The notes beneath the pieces are model-generated. The model worked only from the letters and a program-made list of their open reading frames with translations. It was not told the origin of the DNA and did no database searches. From Paracoccaceae bacterium (lineage in GTDB: Bacteria > Pseudomonadota > Alphaproteobacteria > Rhodobacterales > Rhodobacteraceae): a DNA stretch of 9,160 nucleotides. The stretch lies in NCBI GenBank assembly GCA_023260935.1, contig JALQTL010000131.1:1-9160 (forward strand), written 5' to 3'. A program made the position numbers and the translations under genes. Shown in pieces: positions 5,032 to 9,160 of this stretch; within the stretch, counting starts at the first letter, position 1; each line of letters starts with the position of its first letter.

Positions 5032-5498
5032 TCGACAGGGTGATTGGCGGGCCCGGGGCCGTTTCGGCGCTGGGCACGGCCGCCAAGGGCGTGGCCGAGG
5101 TCTTCGTGCCCTCTGCCACCCGAAGGATGGAGCTTTCGACCGAGGCGCAGATGGCCGCGCTTCAGCAGTTCAGCGAAGAATATGGCCACCCTTCCTTTGG
5201 CCTGTTCGACCGGGTGGTCAACGGGCTTAACCGTCTGCCGCGCCCGTTTCTGGCCTTTGGCACGCTGGGGCTGTTTGTCTTTGCCATGGTAGAGCCGGAA
5301 GCCTTTGCCCGGCGGATGGTGGGGCTGAATGCGGTGCCCGAACCGCTGTGGTGGCTTCTGGGGGCGATTGTCGCCTTCTATTTCGGCGCGCGGGAAACCT
5401 GGTATTTTCGCAACCGGACAGTGACAAACCCCTTCGCCGCCCCCTCGGGCAGCGGGGAAATGAACCCCGCGCTTGACGATTGGCGCAACGGGGGCTGA
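5022..5498 (+). CDS. Holin, 3TM-type, partner of the endolysin
   Basis: A 158-residue small membrane protein, probably of the holin family with up to three transmembrane segments found beside GH108 muramidases in Rhodobacterales. Two segments are clear: residues ~74-92 (RPFLAFGTLGLFVFAMV) and ~108-124 (PLWWLLGAIVAFYFGA). The first third (residues 8-30, GGPGAVSALGTAAKGVAEVF) is glycine and alanine rich and may form an amphipathic or third helix. GARETWYFR follows the last segment. The proposed job is to open the inner membrane so the cytosolic endolysin reaches the wall. Its ATG lies inside the last codons of the endolysin gene (ten-base overlap, different frame), which implies translational coupling and a fixed ratio of the two products. 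The stop codon begins the direct-repeat stretch upstream of argS. The holin role is inferred from pairing and topology. Confidence 0.82.
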   Translation: MGLIDRVIGGPGAVSALGTAAKGVAEVFVPSATRRMELSTEAQMAALQQFSEEYGHPSFGLFDRVVNGLNRLPRPFLAFGTLGLFVFAMVEPEAFARRMVGLNAVPEPLWWLLGAIVAFYFGARETWYFRNRTVTNPFAAPSGSGEMNPALDDWRNGG

Positions 5499-5546
5499 CC
5501 TGAACTTGACCTGACTTGCGCCCTCTGGCATGGCCTTGGGCGCAAG
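5496..5546 (+). promoter_or_regulatory. argS leader: tandem repeats and a 9-bp inverted repeat
   Basis: TGACCTGA occurs twice, at 5496-5503 and 5507-5514, exactly 11 bases apart (about one helical turn); the first copy contains the holin stop. Immediately after, CTTGCGCCC (5515-5523) and GGGCGCAAG (5538-5546) form a perfect 9-bp inverted repeat around a 14-base loop, which itself holds GGC/GCC. There is no T run, so it is not an intrinsic terminator. TTGACC at 5506-5511 could be a -35 for argS, with CATGGC at 5529-5534 as a poor -10. It could be an operator, a leader hairpin, or an mRNA-protecting structure at the holin 3' end. Confidence 0.4.
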
Positions 5547-5561
5547 ACAGGATTTGATCAG

Positions 5562-7304
5562 ATGAACCTCTTCGCCGATATCCGCGCCCTCGTCATCGAT
5601 GCCTTGGGGGCCCTTCAGGCCGAAGGCACGCTGCCGGCGGGCCTTGATTTCGCCAATGTCTCGGTTGAACCGCCGCGCGATGCCGCGCATGGCGACATGG
5701 CCACCAATGCCGCGATGGTGCTGGCCAAGCCCGCCGGCATGCCGCCCCGCGCGATTGCCGAGGCGCTGGCCGCAAAGCTGATGGCCGACCCGAGGGTGGC
5801 CGGGGCCGATGTTGCCGGCCCGGGGTTTCTGAACATGGCGCTGGCGCCGGCAGTCTGGCACGGCATCCTGCGCAGCGCGCTGATCGGGGGCAGGGCCTTC
5901 GGGTCTTCGGATCTGGGCGCCGGGCAGAAGGTGAACGTGGAATTCGTCAGCGCAAACCCGACCGGTCCGATGCATGTGGGCCATGTGCGCGGCGCGGTGG
6001 TGGGCGATGCGCTGGCCAATCTTCTGGCCTTTGCCGGCTGGGACGTGACGCGGGAATATTACATCAACGATGGCGGCGCGCAGGTTGATGTTCTGGCCCG
6101 GTCGGCCTTTGAACGCTATCGGCAGGCGCATGGGCTGGACCCGGAAATCCGCGAAGGCCTGTATCCCGGCGAATACCTTGTCCCGGTGGGCGAAGCGCTG
6201 AAGGATGCCTTTGGCGCGAGCCTTCTGGATCAGCCAGAAGAGGCATGGCTGGCCAAGGTGCGCGAATTCGCGACCGACCGCATGATGCAGATGATCCGCG
6301 ACGATCTGGCCGCGCTGGGCGTGCGGATGGATGTCTATTCCAGCGAAAAGGCCCTCTATGGCACTGGCCAGATCGAGGCTGCGATCGATACGCTGCGCGG
6401 GATGGGGCTGATCTATGAAGGCACGCTTGAACCGCCCAAGGGCCAGTTGCCCGAAGACTGGGAACCCCGGGTGCAGACGCTGTTCCGGTCAACCGCTCAT
6501 GGCGATGATGTGGACCGCCCGGTGCAGAAATCCGACGGAAGCTGGACCTATTTCGCCCCCGACATTGCCTATCACTACAACAAGGTGAAGCGCGGCTTCG
6601 ACCAGTTGATCGATATTTTCGGCGCCGATCACGGCGGCTATGTGAAGCGCATGAAGGCCGCCGTTTCGGCTTTGTCGAACGGCCGGGTGCCCCTGGACAT
6701 CAAGCTGATCCAGCTCGTCAAGCTGTGGAAGAACGGCGAGCCGTTCAAGATGTCAAAGCGCGCGGGCACCTTCGTCACGCTGCGCGATGTGGTGGAAATG
6801 GCGGGCGCCGATGTGACCCGTTTCATCATGCTGACGCGCAAGAACGACGTGGCGCTGGATTTCGACTTTGACAAGGTGCTGGAACAGTCGAAGGACAACC
6901 CCGTCTTTTATGTGCAATACGCCAATGCCCGGGTGAACTCGATCCTGCGCAAGGCGCGCGAGGCGGGGCTGGAGGTGGATGACGCGGTTCTGGCGGGGGT
7001 GGACCTTGCGGGGCTGAACCATCCGGCCGAAATCGCCATGGCGCGCAAGATCGCCGAATGGCCGCGGCTGGTGGAAATTGCCGCGCGCACGAACGAACCC
7101 CACCGGGTGGCCTTTTACCTTTATGAACTGGCGTCGGAATTCCACGGGCTGTGGAACCGCGGGAATGACGAGGCTTCCTTGCGCTTCCTGCAAGACGATC
7201 CGGCCACATCGCAGGCGAAAATTGCCCTTGCACGGGCCACGGGCGTTGTCATTTGCGCAGGTCTTGGTATCTTGGGCGTGACACCGGTAGAGGAAATGCG
7301 CTGA
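5562..7304 (+). CDS. argS: Arginyl-tRNA synthetase
   Basis: ArgS charges tRNA-Arg with arginine using ATP and is a class I synthetase. The 580-residue length is standard. Residues 1-~95 form the N-terminal tRNA D-loop-binding domain (DAAHGDMATNAAMVLAKPAG). The class I catalytic core starts with VNVEFVSANPTGPMHVGHVR, where HVGH at 138-141 is the HIGH motif. DIAYHYNKVKRGFD and GADHGGYVKRM are further core blocks. The KMSKS equivalent is KMSKR at 396-400. The C-terminal DALR anticodon-binding domain runs from about residue 446 (NPVFYVQYANARVNSILRKA) to the end. ATG 5562 follows an AGGA about ten bases upstream and gives the typical N-terminus. The 63-base gap from the holin contains a conspicuous inverted repeat. 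The SPOR gene follows after 66 bases, and the argS-SPOR-nagZ order is common in Rhodobacterales. It is intact with no frameshift. Confidence 0.97.
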   Translation: MNLFADIRALVIDALGALQAEGTLPAGLDFANVSVEPPRDAAHGDMATNAAMVLAKPAGMPPRAIAEALAAKLMADPRVAGADVAGPGFLNMALAPAVWHGILRSALIGGRAFGSSDLGAGQKVNVEFVSANPTGPMHVGHVRGAVVGDALANLLAFAGWDVTREYYINDGGAQVDVLARSAFERYRQAHGLDPEIREGLYPGEYLVPVGEALKDAFGASLLDQPEEAWLAKVREFATDRMMQMIRDDLAALGVRMDVYSSEKALYGTGQIEAAIDTLRGMGLIYEGTLEPPKGQLPEDWEPRVQTLFRSTAHGDDVDRPVQKSDGSWTYFAPDIAYHYNKVKRGFDQLIDIFGADHGGYVKRMKAAVSALSNGRVPLDIKLIQLVKLWKNGEPFKMSKRAGTFVTLRDVVEMAGADVTRFIMLTRKNDVALDFDFDKVLEQSKDNPVFYVQYANARVNSILRKAREAGLEVDDAVLAGVDLAGLNHPAEIAMARKIAEWPRLVEIAARTNEPHRVAFYLYELASEFHGLWNRGNDEASLRFLQDDPATSQAKIALARATGVVICAGLGILGVTPVEEMR

Positions 7305-7338
7305 ACAACAAGGCGCCCCGCCGGCGAAGCAGGCAAAT

Positions 7339-7355
7339 GGCGGGATCAACCCGCC
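7339..7355 (+). promoter_or_regulatory. Small hairpin between argS and the SPOR gene
   Basis: GGCGGG (7339-7344), loop ATCAA and CCCGCC (7350-7355) form a perfect 6-bp stem 16 bases ahead of the SPOR start. No T run follows, so termination is unlikely. It may stabilise the argS mRNA end or modulate readthrough, but its closeness to the start may also affect translation of the next gene. Confidence 0.3.
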
Positions 7356-7370
7356 TGATCGAGGCAGAGC

Positions 7371-8339
7371 ATGGCGGAAATCGACTTTGATGAATACGGG
7401 GCAGCCCCCCGTTTCCCGATGATACAGACCCAGCGCTTCGTCAATATGGCGGGGGCGGTCTGTTCGATCGGTCTTCTGGCCGGTGTGGCGGTCTGGGGGT
7501 ATAATCTGGCGGTGCGCGATGTCAGCGGGGTGCCGGTCATCCGCGCCCAGCACGATCCGTTGCGCGTGGCCCCGGCCAATCCGGGTGGCACCATCGCAGA
7601 CCATCAGGGCATGGCGGTGAATGCGATTGCCGAACTGGGCGCGGCCGAACCCTTGCCCGATCAGATCATTCTGGCGCCCGAACCCGTGCAGCTGGATCTG
7701 GATGATACGCCGGGCCTTGTGGCGGGCAGCCCCGTCACGGGGGCGCCGCCCATTGTCATCGCGGAAGAACCTGCCGCGATCACGGCCCTTGGGCAGGCCC
7801 CGCTTTCCGGGGTATCCGATGTTCTTGCCGAAACGGTTTCCGATCCTTCGGCAGAGCCCGCCGCCACCAGCGATGCCGTTGCCGCGGCACTGGCCGAGGC
7901 CTTGGGAATTGATGAAGCAAGCCTTACGCAGGTGGAACCGACCGGGGCCGTGCAAGCCTCGGGCGCGGGGCTGGCGCGGTCGTTGCGCCCCATGCCGCGC
8001 CCGGCCACTGCGGCCAAGCGGCTGACGGTCGATGCCGCGCCGATCCCGGCGGTTGCGATGCGGATGGTGGACCCTGCTGCCCTGGCCCCGGGCGCCCGGC
8101 TGGTTCAACTGGGCGCGTTTGATACGGTGGAACTGGCGCAGGGCGAATGGGCCCGGCTGGCGGAACGCTTCGGCGATCTGATGAGCGGCAAGGGCGTTGT
8201 CGTCCAGCCGGCGGAATCGGGTGGGCGGGTCTTTTACCGGCTGCGGGCCGAAGGCTTCGAGGGCGAGGATGACGCCCGGCGCTTCTGTTCTGCGCTGGAG
8301 GCCGAGGATGCCACCTGCGTGCCGGTCGTTCACAGATGA
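7371..8339 (+). CDS. SPOR-domain inner-membrane protein
   Basis: A 322-residue bitopic membrane protein. Residues 1-23 are cytoplasmic, ~24-47 form one transmembrane helix (FVNMAGAVCSIGLLAGVAVWGY), and 48-~237 are a low-complexity periplasmic linker rich in Ala, Pro, Glu and Asp. Residues 238-322 form a C-terminal SPOR domain (ARLVQLGAFDTVELAQGEWARL then VFYRLRAEGFEGEDDARRFC). SPOR domains bind glycan strands lacking stem peptides and so localise proteins to division septa; FtsN and DedD have the same layout. The C-terminal cysteines in RRFCSALEAEDATC resemble those that can form a disulphide in some SPOR domains. A GAGG lies about seven to ten bases ahead of the ATG. Its TGA overlaps the nagZ ATG (ATGA), so the two are translationally coupled. 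It is a divisome- or wall-related protein by family and context; no specific name can be given. Confidence 0.88.
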   Translation: MAEIDFDEYGAAPRFPMIQTQRFVNMAGAVCSIGLLAGVAVWGYNLAVRDVSGVPVIRAQHDPLRVAPANPGGTIADHQGMAVNAIAELGAAEPLPDQIILAPEPVQLDLDDTPGLVAGSPVTGAPPIVIAEEPAAITALGQAPLSGVSDVLAETVSDPSAEPAATSDAVAAALAEALGIDEASLTQVEPTGAVQASGAGLARSLRPMPRPATAAKRLTVDAAPIPAVAMRMVDPAALAPGARLVQLGAFDTVELAQGEWARLAERFGDLMSGKGVVVQPAESGGRVFYRLRAEGFEGEDDARRFCSALEAEDATCVPVVHR

Positions 8340-8968
8340 CAGGGCGTCTGGCGGCGATCTTCGGCTGTCTGGGCCCCGTGCTTTCGGACCGTGAGGCCGC
8401 ATTCTTTCGGGAGGTGGACCCGTTCGGCTTCATTCTGTTCGCGCGTAACGTGGAAAATCCCCGGCAGTTGCGCCAGCTTTGCGCCGATCTGCGCGGGGCG
8501 GTCGGGCGCGATGCGCCGATCCTGATCGATCAGGAAGGCGGGCGGGTTCAGCGCCTGCGCGCGCCCTTCTGGCGCGAATGGGCGCCACCTCTGGAAACGG
8601 TGACGCGGGCGCGTGATCCGGTTCGTGCAATGTGGGTGCAATCGCGTCTTATCGCCTATGAATTGCGCGCGGCGGGGATTGATGCCAATTGCGCGCCCTG
8701 CGCCGATGTGGCCCGAAAAGCCACGCATGCCTTTCTGAAGAACCGCTGCTATGGCTTTGATCCCGAAACGGTTTCGGCTATTTCCCGGGGGGTGGCCGAC
8801 GGTCTTCTGGCGGGCGGGGTTCTGCCGGTGATGAAGCATCTGCCGGGGCATGGGCTTGCGCAGGCTGATACCCACCATGATCTGCCCACCGTCACTGCCG
8901 ATGCCGATCTGCTGCGCCAGGTGGATTTCGCGCCCTTTGCCGCGTTGAACGACCTGCCCATGGCGATG
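8336..8968 (+). CDS. nagZ: Beta-N-acetylhexosaminidase NagZ, 3' truncated
   Basis: NagZ (GH3) removes GlcNAc from GlcNAc-anhydroMurNAc peptides in the cytoplasm during peptidoglycan recycling. About 211 native residues are present: LIDQEGGRVQRL (63-74, substrate binding), NRCYG (136-140), KHLPGHG (167-173) and DTHHDLP (178-184), which holds the flexible-loop acid/base dyad Asp-His. The frame continues for five foreign codons (WARWR) to a TGA at 8984-8986. Family members continue after DLPMAM with T-A-H and later carry the Asp nucleophile of the TDDxSM region, all missing here. As written the product would be inactive, but the break looks like a chimeric junction rather than gene decay because nothing else in the gene is damaged. 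The ATG overlaps the SPOR stop by four bases (ATGA). In related genomes scpA and scpB usually follow. Confidence 0.93.
8959..8968. other. Chimeric junction with ~10 bases of microhomology
   Basis: The ten bases CATGGCGATG fit both partners. On the plus strand they lie within the NagZ codons for P-M-A-M; on the minus strand they are the H-I-A-M end of the ABC-ATPase signature region. Left of them only NagZ makes sense; right of them only the ATPase does. Short shared sequence at a joint between unrelated genomes is typical of assembly or amplification chimeras. Confidence 0.75.
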
Positions 8969-9160
8969 TGGGCGCGCTGGCGCTGACCGCCGGAGAGCTC
9001 ATCGAGAAACCGGGTGCGGAAGGCGTCGAGGTCGAGGTACGCGATCGCCCGGTCGATGTGCTCCCGGTCGGCCACGGTGAGCCGTCCCCTCGAGTGCGGG
9101 AAGCGTCCGAACTCGACCAGGTCCTGCACGGTGAGCCGCGCGGTGATGTGGTTGTCCTGG
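8959..9160 (-). CDS. Siderophore ABC transporter ATPase fragment, actinobacterial type
   Basis: Reading the minus strand from 9159 gives an open frame that starts Q-D-N-H-I-T-A-R-L-T-V and continues through DLVEFGRFPHSRGRLT, IDRAIAYLDL and LDELSGGQRQRAHIAM. This is the middle of an ABC ATPase. The leading Gln fits the Q-loop, and LSGGQRQRA is the ABC signature. The FGRFPHSRGRLT and YLDL stretches are characteristic of FepC-type iron-siderophore ATPases; in my recollection the closest versions are actinobacterial. Walker A (N-terminal, beyond the window) and Walker B (which should follow the signature within ~20 residues as LLDEP) are both absent. Beyond H-I-A-M the frame runs into antisense of nagZ, so the fragment ends at the junction. 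It is almost certainly from a different genome. Confidence 0.72.

Noticed and set aside
4420..5498. Prophage remnant
   Set aside because: Only lysis functions are present, both genes look intact, composition matches the neighbours, and there are no attachment repeats, integrase or structural genes on either side.
5515..5546. Intrinsic terminator after the holin gene
   Set aside because: The inverted repeat is strong but followed by ACAGGATTTG rather than a T run on either strand.
4983..6131. Minus-strand open frame (382 codons) across the holin and argS start
   Set aside because: Antisense to recognised genes, low-complexity composition, no motif.
6753..8402. Long minus-strand open frame (549 codons) across argS, the SPOR gene and the nagZ start
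   Set aside because: Its translation is rich in Arg, His, Gly and Pro with no domain, and it runs antisense to well-identified genes; it is a codon-bias shadow of GC-rich coding DNA.
8969..8986. Natural C-terminus of NagZ (WARWR then stop)
   Set aside because: These bases are the complement of the ABC signature coding sequence and NagZ still lacks its catalytic nucleophile region.

Overview
The window reads as a GC-rich alphaproteobacterium of the Rhodobacterales (Rhodobacter, Gemmobacter or Tabrizicola type). This rests on recognising the purL, LysR, murI, ccmE and argS protein sequences and on the gene order argS - SPOR protein - nagZ, which is common in that order. The name is inferred by eye, not from a search. 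No tRNA, rRNA, CRISPR array or insertion sequence was found.

Layout, left to right. The first ~66 bases (minus strand) encode a short piece of an unrelated, less GC-rich protein resembling a GH108 phage-type muramidase. It is joined directly to the truncated 5' end of purL (minus). A ~600-base gene-free gap follows, holding a purL leader with a dyad, two tandem leftward terminators and a structured small-RNA candidate. Then come a LysR regulator (minus), a divergent promoter region, and the rightward genes: a PlsC-like acyltransferase, murI, an operator-rich gap, ccmE, a muramidase endolysin overlapping a holin, argS, an inner-membrane SPOR protein and nagZ. nagZ is cut at about codon 211 and joined to an opposite-strand fragment of an actinobacterial-type siderophore ABC ATPase.

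Functionally this is mostly core metabolism with a cell-wall theme: murI makes D-glutamate for peptidoglycan, the SPOR protein should bind septal peptidoglycan, nagZ recycles muropeptides, and the endolysin cuts glycan chains. The most interesting cassette is the endolysin-holin pair. It sits among housekeeping genes with no other phage genes nearby. It resembles the detached lysis module that releases the gene transfer agent (GTA) in Rhodobacter capsulatus.

Both window ends look chimeric: a core gene breaks mid-codon-stream into sequence of different origin, with about 10 shared bases at the right junction. The simplest reading is a metagenome assembly or amplification chimera, so positions ~69-8968 are the trustworthy genome segment. 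I did not find a clearly new biological system. The best candidates for follow-up are the lysis cassette, the structured RNA with an unpaired anti-Shine-Dalgarno stretch, and the stacked dyads ahead of ccmE.
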